NCBI RefSeq assembly: GCF_901875555.1
Contig: NZ_CABFMD010000022.1
Span: forward strand, 1-64,000
DNA from: Streptococcus parasanguinis
GTDB taxonomy: Bacteria; Bacillota; Bacilli; Lactobacillales; Streptococcaceae
DNA length: 64,000 bases
Reading direction: 5' to 3'
Position 1 is the stretch's first letter, and each line of letters begins with the position of its first letter. A program made the translations under genes and the position numbers. The notes beneath the pieces were generated by a model that was given only the letters and a program-made list of their open reading frames with translations, was not told where the DNA came from and did not search any database. Below are positions 1 to 6,931 of this stretch, piece by piece.

Positions 1-182
1 GACCATCTAAAATGGGACGTAAGCCAAAGAAGAAACCTGAAGAGATGACAGAGCTAGAGCGACTTCAGGAAGAATTAGAATATTTGAGAGCGGAGAATGC
101 TGTTCTAAAAAAGTTGAGAGAACTCCGATTGAGGGACGAGAAAGAGCTAAAAGAAAAACAGAAATTGTCCGAGGATTGGTAA
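1..182 (+). CDS. IS3-family transposase OrfA, C-terminal part
   Basis: An open frame enters from the left edge and stops at TAA 180-182. An ATG at 12 is in frame, but the frame stays open upstream, so the true start is probably outside the window. The visible residues are highly charged, with a leucine heptad pattern (ELERLQEELEYLRAENAVL), which fits the leucine zipper at the C-terminus of IS3 OrfA. The DNA-binding helix-turn-helix would be in the missing part. It overlaps orfB by 7 bases in a different frame, as expected for -1 frameshifting. Confidence 0.8.
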   Translation, partial: PSKMGRKPKKKPEEMTELERLQEELEYLRAENAVLKKLRELRLRDEKELKEKQKLSEDW

Positions 183-1012
183 CAGAGTTTCCTTTAGAGA
201 CTCTTCTAAAGATTATTAAGCTAGCTCGTTCAACCTATTATTACCAGCTAAAGCAACTAGATAGAAGCGATAAAAATCATGATATTAAAGCTGAAATTCA
301 AGCTATTTTTACTGAGCATAAAGGAAATTATGGTTACCGCCGAATGACTCTAGAATTGAGGAATCGTGGTTTTGTAGTGAATCATAAGAAGGTCCAACGT
401 CTGATGAAGATCCTTGGTTTCAGTGCCCAAATTCGTCGTAAACGCAAGTATTCTTCATACCAAGGAGAAGTTGGCAAGAAAGCAGATAACCTTATTCAAC
501 GCCAGTTTGAAGCATCAAGGCCAATGGAAAAGTGCTATACGGATGTGACAGAGTTTGCCATTCCAAATAGCACACAGAAATTGTATTTATCGCCTGTTTT
601 AGATGGCTTTAACAGTGAAATTATTGCTTATCGTCTTTCTACTTCACCCAACTTAGAACAAGTAAAAACGATGTTAGAGCAGGCCTTCACAGAGAAACAC
701 TATGAGAATACGATTCTCCATAGTGACCAAGGCTGGCAATACCAACACGATTCTTATCATCGGTTCCTAGAGAGTAAGGGAATTCAAGCATCCATGTCAC
801 GCAAGGGCAACAGCCCAGACAATGGTATGATGGAGTCCTTCTTTGGTATTTTGAAATCCGAAATGTTTTATGGCTATGAGAAAACATTTAAGTCACTTAA
901 GCAATTGGAACAAGCCATTGTAGACTATATTGATTACTACAACAACAAACGAATTAAGGTAAAATTAAAAGGACTTAGTCCTGTGCAATATAGAACTAAA
1001 TCCTTTGGATAA
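176..1012 (+). CDS. IS3-family transposase OrfB (DDE integrase catalytic subunit)
   Basis: This is a 278-residue rve-type integrase core. The catalytic triad is visible: D in CYTDVTEF (about residue 122), D in LHSDQGWQY (about 184) and E in GMMESFFGILKSE (about 220). An HTH_21-like segment (HKGNYGYRRMTLELR) precedes it, and the C-terminus YNNKRIKVKLKGLSPVQYR is the usual IS3 ending. TTG 176 is only the first in-frame start; expression is probably as an OrfAB fusion made by -1 frameshifting near 170-182. The frame is intact, so the enzyme could be active if orfA is complete. Confidence 0.9.
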   Translation: MVTEFPLETLLKIIKLARSTYYYQLKQLDRSDKNHDIKAEIQAIFTEHKGNYGYRRMTLELRNRGFVVNHKKVQRLMKILGFSAQIRRKRKYSSYQGEVGKKADNLIQRQFEASRPMEKCYTDVTEFAIPNSTQKLYLSPVLDGFNSEIIAYRLSTSPNLEQVKTMLEQAFTEKHYENTILHSDQGWQYQHDSYHRFLESKGIQASMSRKGNSPDNGMMESFFGILKSEMFYGYEKTFKSLKQLEQAIVDYIDYYNNKRIKVKLKGLSPVQYRTKSFG

Positions 1013-1058
1013 ATTAAATGTCTAACTTTTTGGGGTCAGTACAAACCTTAGTGTTTTT

Positions 1059-2207
1059 TCATTGTAGCTGTGAATCTGCTTGAATGCCGAATTTTTCAAA
1101 GAAAGCAGTTCGTTCTTCTATGATAGCATTAGTCGGATGTTTGATATTCAGTAAGAGCTCAACAAGGTCTGGGGTGACTTCACGTAGCAGTTGCCCTAAG
1201 GACCAGATAGCCGTTGCAATATGGATCTGATTTTGTGAAGTTTCGATGATGTTCAGGAGCTTAGGGATGGCCGAGCGGTCATTTGCATTGGCTAACGCAA
1301 TGATGGCATTGCGCTGGAGGATATTCTTGCCTCGCCAGCTTCCGGCAACATGCCCGAATTTTTCCTTAAATTGACCGTTGGACAGTTCTATAAAGGGAAT
1401 CAACTCTGGATGAGCCAAATCCGGATCGATTTCTGTTGCCAGGGGATTATCTAGCCCTTTGTTATAAGGACAGCAAATCTGACAAATGTCACATCCGTAG
1501 ATGACCGTTTTAATTTTCTTGCGAAATTCTAGGTCCATCATGCCCTTGTCTTGAGTTTGGAAGGACAAGCAGCGTTTGGCATTCATAGAGCCGTCTCCGA
1601 TTAAGCAGGAGGTTGGACATGCATCTAAACAACGTCGACAGTCTCCACAACCATAGTCGACTGGCTGATCCGGTTCGATATCGAGGTTGGTAATCAATTC
1701 CCCCAGAAACATGTAAGAACCGTATTCTTTTGAAATGACCAAGCCATTTTTTCCGATAAAGCCAATCCCAGCTCGTTGGGCGACAGCCGTATCAACCAGG
1801 GCTCCAGTATCGACCATGCCCTTGTATTCAAAATCTTGTGTCATTTCCTCAATCCCAGCAGCTAAGCGGTTGAGCTTGTCTTGAAGGACATAATGGTAAT
1901 CTAATCCCCAGCTGTTGGGGGTGAATTTTCCTCTTTTATAGGTTGTTTTTTGAGGTTGTTGCTTGAGTTTGTGGGGGTAGGCGACAGCAATTGAGATGAT
2001 CGTCTTTGCTGAGGAGAGACTTAATTTAGGTTGGATGCGCTCTTCGATATTTTTATGCTCGAATCCAGAATTCCGTCCCTCCTCAACGGCCAAACGGAGC
2101 GATTTTTCCAAATAAGCGAAGTCATCAGCGGTTGTAAATCCAATTTTTGAAATCCCAATAGAATGTGCCAGTTGGATAATGTTTTCTTTTAGTGTCATCT
2201 TTTCCAT
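1059..2207 (-). CDS. queG: Epoxyqueuosine reductase QueG
   Basis: QueG catalyses the last step of queuosine synthesis, reducing epoxyqueuosine to queuosine in the tRNA anticodon using cobalamin and iron-sulfur clusters. The sequence shows two ferredoxin-type cysteine clusters (CGDCRRCLDACPTSC and CDICQICCPYNKG) and the N-terminal motif IGISKIGFTTADDF. The C-terminal HEAT-like region (RNAIIALANANDRSAIPKLL) matches the family. Two starts are possible, ATG 2207 (382 aa) and ATG 2198 (379 aa). A -10-like TATAAT overlaps the 2207 codon, which favours 2198 or another promoter. Any longer reading would run into manA. It is divergent from manA and lies against an IS3 element. Confidence 0.93.
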   Translation of the reverse strand: MEKMTLKENIIQLAHSIGISKIGFTTADDFAYLEKSLRLAVEEGRNSGFEHKNIEERIQPKLSLSSAKTIISIAVAYPHKLKQQPQKTTYKRGKFTPNSWGLDYHYVLQDKLNRLAAGIEEMTQDFEYKGMVDTGALVDTAVAQRAGIGFIGKNGLVISKEYGSYMFLGELITNLDIEPDQPVDYGCGDCRRCLDACPTSCLIGDGSMNAKRCLSFQTQDKGMMDLEFRKKIKTVIYGCDICQICCPYNKGLDNPLATEIDPDLAHPELIPFIELSNGQFKEKFGHVAGSWRGKNILQRNAIIALANANDRSAIPKLLNIIETSQNQIHIATAIWSLGQLLREVTPDLVELLLNIKHPTNAIIEERTAFFEKFGIQADSQLQ

Positions 2208-2280
2208 TATACACAAAAATGAAGATTCTGGCGAGAAAGGAAACGATCCGAAAGGGCTTTCAAAAGCTTTCTTTTTTTTG

Positions 2281-2286
2281 TATAAT
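2281..2286 (+). promoter_or_regulatory. -10 element for manA
   Basis: TATAAT sits 28 bases before the manA start and is followed by a strong ribosome binding site, GAGGAGG at 2302-2308. No convincing -35 box is visible in the T-rich stretch before it. Confidence 0.5.
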
Positions 2287-2313
2287 AGAAACATGAAATG
2301 TGAGGAGGATATT

Positions 2314-3258
2314 ATGGTACAACCATTATTTTTACATTCAGTCATGCAGGAAAAAATTTGGGGAGGAACACGTCTAAAAGAGGAATTTGGTTACGACATT
2401 CCGAGTGACCATGTCGGTGAATTTTGGGCGATTTCGGCCCATCCGCATGGCGTTTCTAAAGTGGCCAATGGTCCATACGAAGGAATTGGATTGGATCAGC
2501 TCTATCAAGAGCACCGAGAATTATTCGGCAATCGTAAAGAGCCTGTCTTTCCTTTATTAACAAAGATTTTGGATGCCAACGACTGGCTTAGTGTACAGGT
2601 GCACCCGGATGATACCTATGCCATGGAGCATGAGGGAGAACTTGGAAAAACCGAGTGTTGGTATGTGATTGCGGCTGACGAAGGATCAGAGATTATCTAT
2701 GGACACAATGCCAAGTCAAAAGAAGAACTCCGTCAGCAAATTGAAGATAAAAACTGGGATGCCTTGCTGACAAAGGTTCCTGTCAAGGCTGGAGATTTCT
2801 TCTATGTGCCAAGTGGCACCATGCACGCGATTGGTTCTGGAATCTTGATTCTTGAAACCCAACAGTCGAGTGACACCACCTATCGGGTTTATGATTTTGA
2901 CCGTAAGGATGATCAAGGAAACTTGCGGGAACTTCACTTGGAAAAATCGATTGATGTGTTAAACATCGGTGAGCCAGCAAATAGCCATCCAGATACAGTT
3001 GTTGTTGATAATCTTCGAATGACCACCTTGGTTGCAAGTGATTTCTTCACCGTTTATAAGTGGAAACTTACCGGAAAAGCTGATTTTAAAAAGACAGCTG
3101 ATTACAGCTTATTGAGCGTCTTAGCCGGAGAAGGAAAATTGACTGTAGATGAAAAGGATTATCCTATTCAAAAAGGAAGTCACTTTATCTTACCGAGCGA
3201 TGTTGAATCTTGGACTTTGGAAGGGAAAGGTTTAGAATTGATCGTGAGTCATCCGTAA
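2314..3258 (+). CDS. manA: Mannose-6-phosphate isomerase, class I
   Basis: ManA interconverts mannose-6-phosphate and fructose-6-phosphate, letting mannose from the PTS enter glycolysis. The 314-residue length is normal for the short Firmicute form. The N-terminal KIWGGTRLKEEFGY motif and the metal-binding residues are visible: QVHPDD, then the E of TECWYVI, then H in GTMHAIGSG. ATG 2314 is chosen because GAGGAGG lies 5 bases upstream; earlier in-frame ATGs fall before or around the -10 box. A terminator follows directly, so the gene looks monocistronic. Confidence 0.95.
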   Translation: MVQPLFLHSVMQEKIWGGTRLKEEFGYDIPSDHVGEFWAISAHPHGVSKVANGPYEGIGLDQLYQEHRELFGNRKEPVFPLLTKILDANDWLSVQVHPDDTYAMEHEGELGKTECWYVIAADEGSEIIYGHNAKSKEELRQQIEDKNWDALLTKVPVKAGDFFYVPSGTMHAIGSGILILETQQSSDTTYRVYDFDRKDDQGNLRELHLEKSIDVLNIGEPANSHPDTVVVDNLRMTTLVASDFFTVYKWKLTGKADFKKTADYSLLSVLAGEGKLTVDEKDYPIQKGSHFILPSDVESWTLEGKGLELIVSHP

Positions 3259-3267
3259 AAAAGAAAG

Positions 3268-3306
3268 GGTTTGAGTGAATGCTGTGGAGCGACTCAAGCC
3301 TTTTTT
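3268..3306 (+). terminator. Rho-independent terminator after manA
   Basis: The stem GGTTTGAGT pairs with GACTCAAGCC across a 14-base loop and is followed by six T. Confidence 0.85.
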
Positions 3307-3336
3307 CATCTGGTATAAAAATTTTTTAAAAAATTC

Positions 3337-3367
3337 TTGACTCTGACCTAAGGGGAGGGATTATACT
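3337..3367 (+). promoter_or_regulatory. MerR-type promoter with 19-bp spacer
   Basis: TTGACT (3337-3342) and TATACT (3362-3367) are separated by 19 bases. A long spacer of this kind is typical of promoters activated by MerR-family regulators, which untwist the DNA to realign the boxes. The spacer contains an imperfect dyad (CTCTGACC / GGGGAGGG). The gene read from it encodes a MerR-family protein, so autoregulation is likely. Confidence 0.7.
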
Positions 3368-3377
3368 ATTCTTGTAA

Positions 3378-3525
3378 TACTCTTCGAAAATCTCTTCAAA
3401 CCACGTCAGCGTCGCCTTACCGTATATATGTTACTGACTTCGTCAGTTCTATCTACAACCTCAAAGCAGTGCTTTGAGCAACCTGCGGCTAGCTTACTAG
3501 TTTGCTCTTTGATTTTCATTGAGTA
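3378..3525 (+). repeat. BOX element (boxA-boxB-boxC)
   Basis: This 148-bp element has imperfect terminal inverted repeats: TACTCTTCGAAAATC at the left and the complement of TACTCAATGAAAATC at the right (12 of 15 match). The stretch CGTCAGCGTCGCCTTACCGT near 3406-3425 is the complement of the conserved boxA core on which the BOXA1R fingerprinting primer is based, with one change. A single boxB-like middle carries two small hairpins (CTGACTTCGTCAG and CTCAAAGCAGTGCTTTGAG). It lies between the promoter and the ribosome binding site of the MerR-family gene, so it is transcribed as part of that leader. Confidence 0.85.
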
Positions 3526-3538
3526 CAAGGAGGAAATC

Positions 3539-4279
3539 ATGTACCATATCAAAGAAGCTGCAGAGCTGTCAGGTGTCTCTGTCAAGACCCTGCACCACTA
3601 TGATAAAATAGGACTTCTAGTCCCTGTGAAATCTGAAAATGGCTATCGGACATACAGTCAAGAAGATTTAGAACGATTACAGGTGATTCTCTACTACAAG
3701 TATCTAGGATTTTCTTTAGACCAAATAGCAGAACTCTTAGCCGAAGAAACATCTAACTTGTTGCCCCATTTAACCAAGCAGTTAGCCTATTTAACTCAGG
3801 AGAGAGAACGTCTAGATACCTTGATTTCCACCTTGCAAAAAACCATTCAAGAACAAAAAGGAGAAAGAAATATGACGATTGAGGAAAAATTTACGGGATT
3901 TAGCTATCAGGACACTCAAAAATACCACCAAGAAGCAATAGAAAAATATGGTCAAGAAGTCATGGACCAGGCTCTCGAACGCCAAAAGGGCCATGAAGAT
4001 GAGGCTACGGAAGCCTTCAACCAAGTTTTTCAAACTTTGGCTCAAAATCTCAAAGATGGTCTACCTATAACAGCAATAGAAAACCAAGAACAAGCATCCA
4101 TACTTTTAGACGCGATTCGAACGTACGGATTTGACTGCTCTATAGAGGTTTTTGGTCATATCGGCAAGGGATATGTCTATAATCCGGAATTCAAAGAAAA
4201 CATCGACAAGTTTGGGACTGGCACAGCCCAGTATACTTCGAACGTCATTGCCTTTTATGTCGAAAATCAAGGAAAATAA
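3539..4279 (+). CDS. MerR-family regulator with TipAS-like ligand domain
   Basis: This 246-residue protein has an N-terminal MerR winged helix (YHIKEAAELSGVSVKTLHHYDKIGLL), a dimerisation coiled coil near residues 75-110, and a C-terminal TipAS-like domain (from about 112) of the kind that binds antibiotics or other small hydrophobic ligands. ATG 3539 has AAGGAGG 5 bases upstream. An internal AAGGAG (3858-3863) precedes an in-frame ATG at 3872, which would produce the ligand domain alone, as in Streptomyces tipA. The promoter has the 19-bp MerR spacing, and a BOX element lies in the leader. No target gene is adjacent; it may control itself or a distant efflux system. Confidence 0.85.
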   Translation: MYHIKEAAELSGVSVKTLHHYDKIGLLVPVKSENGYRTYSQEDLERLQVILYYKYLGFSLDQIAELLAEETSNLLPHLTKQLAYLTQERERLDTLISTLQKTIQEQKGERNMTIEEKFTGFSYQDTQKYHQEAIEKYGQEVMDQALERQKGHEDEATEAFNQVFQTLAQNLKDGLPITAIENQEQASILLDAIRTYGFDCSIEVFGHIGKGYVYNPEFKENIDKFGTGTAQYTSNVIAFYVENQGK

Positions 4280-4282
4280 AAA

Positions 4283-4467
4283 AAGTGAGAGTGGGACATA
4301 AATCGGTCATTTGTTAGAATTCGATTTGGTTGTCCCACCTCCGCACAGTTGAGTAGGGCTGTAAAAGCTGATGAAATCAGCCTAGTAGAGCCCACTCAAC
4401 CACTGCGTCTTGCTTGACAATCCAAAAACAAGAAGAGGCTAGGATTTCTGTCCCAGCCTCGTTTTTT
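4283..4467 (+). repeat. Repeat family A, copy 1
   Basis: One of four copies in the window (also 16992-17177, 52268-52436 and 56490-56669). Three hairpins follow one another: GTGGGACA...TGTCCCAC; TTGAGTAGGGCT...AGCCCACTCAA, which encloses AGCTGATGAAATCAGC; and a final GAGGCTAGGA...TCCCAGCCTC followed by T. The last hairpin could act as terminator for the MerR-family gene. No coding capacity is conserved between copies. Confidence 0.85.
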
Positions 4468-4568
4468 GCTTGGAAAACTTTGAAAAGAAGTTGACAGAGC
4501 TATGGTAGGCTCAAGAAATGAACAAGATGAAATCTTTATGAAATTTCACAACAATTTCATGCTATAAG

Positions 4569-4597
4569 TTGACAGCTATAAAAAAAAGGAGTAGAAT
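4569..4597 (+). promoter_or_regulatory. Promoter of kimA
   Basis: TTGACA (4569-4574), a 17-base spacer, then TAGAAT (4592-4597). The predicted start near 4604 leaves a leader of only about 60 bases, most of which is a strong hairpin. Confidence 0.7.
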
Positions 4598-4617
4598 AAC
4601 CCCAGTTTTATGAAAAA

Positions 4618-4652
4618 GAGGCAGGGAATTCCCGGCCTCATGATCTTTTTTT
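4618..4652 (+). terminator. Terminator-like hairpin inside the kimA leader
   Basis: GAGGC-A-GGGAA pairs with TTCCC-G-GCCTC, a stem of 10 pairs with one mismatch. A run of seven T at 4646-4652 follows. The ribosome binding site AAGGAG (4654-4659) comes directly after it. The hairpin is downstream of the likely transcription start and upstream of the gene, so it looks like an attenuator rather than an end-of-gene terminator. Confidence 0.65.
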
Positions 4653-4666
4653 CAAGGAGTTTTTTT

Positions 4667-6511
4667 ATGTTTTCAACATTGAAAAAATGGTTTATTGGCC
4701 GTCCGTTGAAATCTGGTGCAGAAGGTGAAGGAGGGCTGTTAGGGAAAATGCAGGCCTTGGCTATGCTCTCTAGTGACGCGCTTTCTTCTATCGCCTATGG
4801 TCCAGAGCAAGTTATCCTGGTCTTGATGACGGTATCCGCAGGAGCCATTTGGTGGTCCATTCCAATTGGGATTGTGGTTCTAGTTCTCCTAGCCAGTTTA
4901 ACAATTTCTTATCGCCAGGTCATTCATGCCTATCCTCAAGGGGGAGGAGCCTACATGGTGACTACGGAGAACTTGTCTCCAAAAGCGGGATTGATCGCTG
5001 GTGGCAGTCTCTTAATCGACTACATGCTGACAGTAGCGGTATCTGTTTCTTCCGGTGCAGATGCCATCACGTCAGCGATTCCATCTCTTCATCCTTATAA
5101 TCTTCACATTTCCATTTTGTTGGTCTTGATCTTGATGCTGATGAACCTTCGGGGGCTACGAGAATCAGCTACATCGTTGATGATTCCGGTCTACCTTTTC
5201 ATTGTCAGTACCATTGCCTTGATCGGTTATGGTGTGATCCAAATTTTGACGGGGCATTTGGCCTATAATGCAACTGCTCATGTGGGTCAAACTATTTCAG
5301 GGGTTAGTGTCATTCTCTTGTTGCGGGCCTTTACGAGTGGATCAGCTTCACTAACAGGGGTTGAAGCCATCTCCAATTCGGTTCCTTTCTTTAAGAAACC
5401 CAAGGCAAAGAATGCAGCCTCTACCTTGACCATTATGGCTTTGATTTTGGGGATCATGTTTGCAGGGATTACCTTCCTCAATTACTGGGTGGGTGTCGTT
5501 CCAGCAAAAGGGGTAACGACTCTAGCCCAAATGGCCCAAGCGATCTTAGGGAATTCCCCAGTCGGACAAGCCTTCTTTTACGTCTTCCAATTATCAACAG
5601 CCTTGATCCTGGCAGTTGCAGCTAATACTGGGTTCTCAGCCTTTCCAATGTTGGCCTTTAACATGGCTAAAAACAAATACATGCCACACATGTATATGGA
5701 AAAAGGGGATCGTCTGGGCTATTCCAATGGGATTTTGACCTTAGCGATTGGTGCCATCGTCTTGCTCTTGATCTTTGATGGGCAAACAGAAAGCTTGATT
5801 CCGCTTTATACCATTGGGGTATTCATTCCTTTTGCCCTTTCTCAAACAGGAATGGTGATCCACTGGAAACGCCAATATCAAAAAGGATTTCTTAAGTATT
5901 CACTTGCCAATATCCTTGGGGCAGCTATTTGTTATGGGATTGTCTTGATCCTCTTGTTGTTCCGTCTGCGCGAGATCTGGCCCTTCTTCCCTATTATTGG
6001 TCTCTTACTTTGGATGTTCTTGAGTATCCGTAATCACTATGATAAAGTTGCGGCTCAATTGCGCTTGGGAGGTAAGATCGAAAAGACAAATTATGCGGGA
6101 AATACTGTAATTGTTCTTGTCGGGAATGTCACTCAGGTAAGTGTGGGAGCTATGAGTTATGCAAATAGCCTAGGAAACGATGTTGTAGCTATGCACGTTT
6201 CTACAGAAGAAACCAAGGCTAAGGATACGGAAGTAGCTGAAGAATTCAAGCAGTACTTCCCAGATATTCGTTTTGAAAATGTTATGACGAGCTATCGGGA
6301 TATTATCCAGCCAACCGTTGAATTTGTTGCAAAAGTAGCCGAGGAAGCAAAAGCCAAAGGTAATACCGTTACCGTTTTGGTTCCCCAATTCATTCCTAAG
6401 AAACATTGGCAAAATATCTTGCATAACCAAATGAGTTTGAAATTGAAGTACGCTCTTCGGTGGCACGAAGAAGTCGTCGTCGCCAGCTATTCTTACCATT
6501 TGTCACAATGA
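4667..6511 (+). CDS. kimA: KimA-type potassium importer (APC superfamily)
   Basis: This 614-residue protein looks like Bacillus KimA (YdaO), a proton-coupled high-affinity K+ importer, rather than a true amino-acid permease. Shared stretches include FIGRPLKS, LAMLSSDALSSIAYG, SYRQVIHAYPQGGGAYMV, NTGFSAFPMLAF and TIGVFIPFALSQTGM. About 12 membrane segments occupy residues 30-450. A soluble C-terminal domain (about 455-614), which in KimA senses nucleotides such as c-di-AMP, ends in HNQMSLKLKYALRWHEE. ATG 4667 is chosen for AAGGAG 7 bases upstream; ATG 4610 is in frame but lies in the leader hairpin region. In Bacillus the gene is under a c-di-AMP riboswitch; none is visible here, only the short attenuator-like hairpin. 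Confidence 0.85.
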   Translation: MFSTLKKWFIGRPLKSGAEGEGGLLGKMQALAMLSSDALSSIAYGPEQVILVLMTVSAGAIWWSIPIGIVVLVLLASLTISYRQVIHAYPQGGGAYMVTTENLSPKAGLIAGGSLLIDYMLTVAVSVSSGADAITSAIPSLHPYNLHISILLVLILMLMNLRGLRESATSLMIPVYLFIVSTIALIGYGVIQILTGHLAYNATAHVGQTISGVSVILLLRAFTSGSASLTGVEAISNSVPFFKKPKAKNAASTLTIMALILGIMFAGITFLNYWVGVVPAKGVTTLAQMAQAILGNSPVGQAFFYVFQLSTALILAVAANTGFSAFPMLAFNMAKNKYMPHMYMEKGDRLGYSNGILTLAIGAIVLLLIFDGQTESLIPLYTIGVFIPFALSQTGMVIHWKRQYQKGFLKYSLANILGAAICYGIVLILLLFRLREIWPFFPIIGLLLWMFLSIRNHYDKVAAQLRLGGKIEKTNYAGNTVIVLVGNVTQVSVGAMSYANSLGNDVVAMHVSTEETKAKDTEVAEEFKQYFPDIRFENVMTSYRDIIQPTVEFVAKVAEEAKAKGNTVTVLVPQFIPKKHWQNILHNQMSLKLKYALRWHEEVVVASYSYHLSQ

Positions 6512-6554
6512 TCGAATGGTCTTTCAAAGATGTCTTTTTTAGCAGACATTTCTG

Positions 6555-6732
6555 ATTGAAACCAAAGTTATTTTAAAAACTTTCCTTAGGTGAGTATGGA
6601 CGTCAGCGAACTTCGAAGAAGTTCCATGAACTAGTTTTGGACCTAAGGTTCCAAAACTCCCGAGTGCTAGAAACAATCGTGTTTCTAGCACTTTTCTCAC
6701 GGCGGAAAGTTTCAGTGTATGTTTGAATCGAC
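6555..6732 (-). repeat. Repeat family B, copy 1
   Basis: In reverse orientation. The terminal inverted repeats are AAACTTTCCTTAGGTGAG on the left and CTCACGGCGGAAAGTTTC on the right. Inside are the hairpins AGTGCTAGAAAC...GTTTCTAGCACT and TTTTGGACC...GGTTCCAAAA, plus GAACTTCGAAGAAGTTC. Other copies are at 16832-16976, 54830-54985 and 56671-56850. The outer boundaries are approximate. Confidence 0.85.
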
Positions 6733-6774
6733 TGAATATTGCCCTTCTCATTTTAATTTTTTCAGAACCACTTA

Positions 6775-6801
6775 GATGTCTGCTTGAGCAGGCATCTTTT
6801 T
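6775..6801 (+). terminator. Terminator-like hairpin before secA
   Basis: GATGTCTGC pairs with GCAGGCATC around TTGA and is followed by five T. It could end transcripts arriving from kimA and repeat B before the secA promoter. Confidence 0.65.
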
Positions 6802-6857
6802 GGATTTTCTCACACGAAAAAAACAACTCGAAAGTCTTGTAAGATACAGCCTTAATC

Positions 6858-6886
6858 TTGAAAAAATGTTTAAAAAATGCTAGAAT
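6858..6886 (+). promoter_or_regulatory. Promoter of secA
   Basis: TTGAAA (6858-6863), a 17-base spacer, then TAGAAT (6881-6886), 45 bases before the secA start. Confidence 0.65.
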
Positions 6887-6931
6887 AAAAAGAACATTTT
6901 AGATTTTGAAAAATTCAAAGTAAGGAAAAAA

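Larger units (their letters stand above)
1..1043 (+). mobile_element. IS3-family insertion sequence, left end outside the window
   Basis: The window opens inside an IS3-family element. It holds the 3' part of orfA, the whole of orfB and a right terminal inverted repeat at about 1019-1043 that begins TGTCTAACTTTTTGGGG and ends GTACA. orfB starts in the -1 frame relative to orfA and overlaps its end, the usual arrangement for making an OrfAB transposase by programmed frameshift. The left end and the target duplication lie outside the window, so intactness cannot be judged. queG begins just after the element on the opposite strand, its stop 16 bases from the repeat. Confidence 0.9.

Noticed and set aside
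3378..3525. RUP element
   Set aside because: The boxA core corresponding to the BOXA1R primer, the boxB hairpins and the boxC end fit a BOX element instead.
4610..4666. Extension of the potassium importer to an in-frame ATG at 4610
   Set aside because: The added codons coincide with the leader hairpin and T run, the segment has no ribosome binding site after the predicted transcription start, and KimA proteins begin at the MFSTLKKW position.
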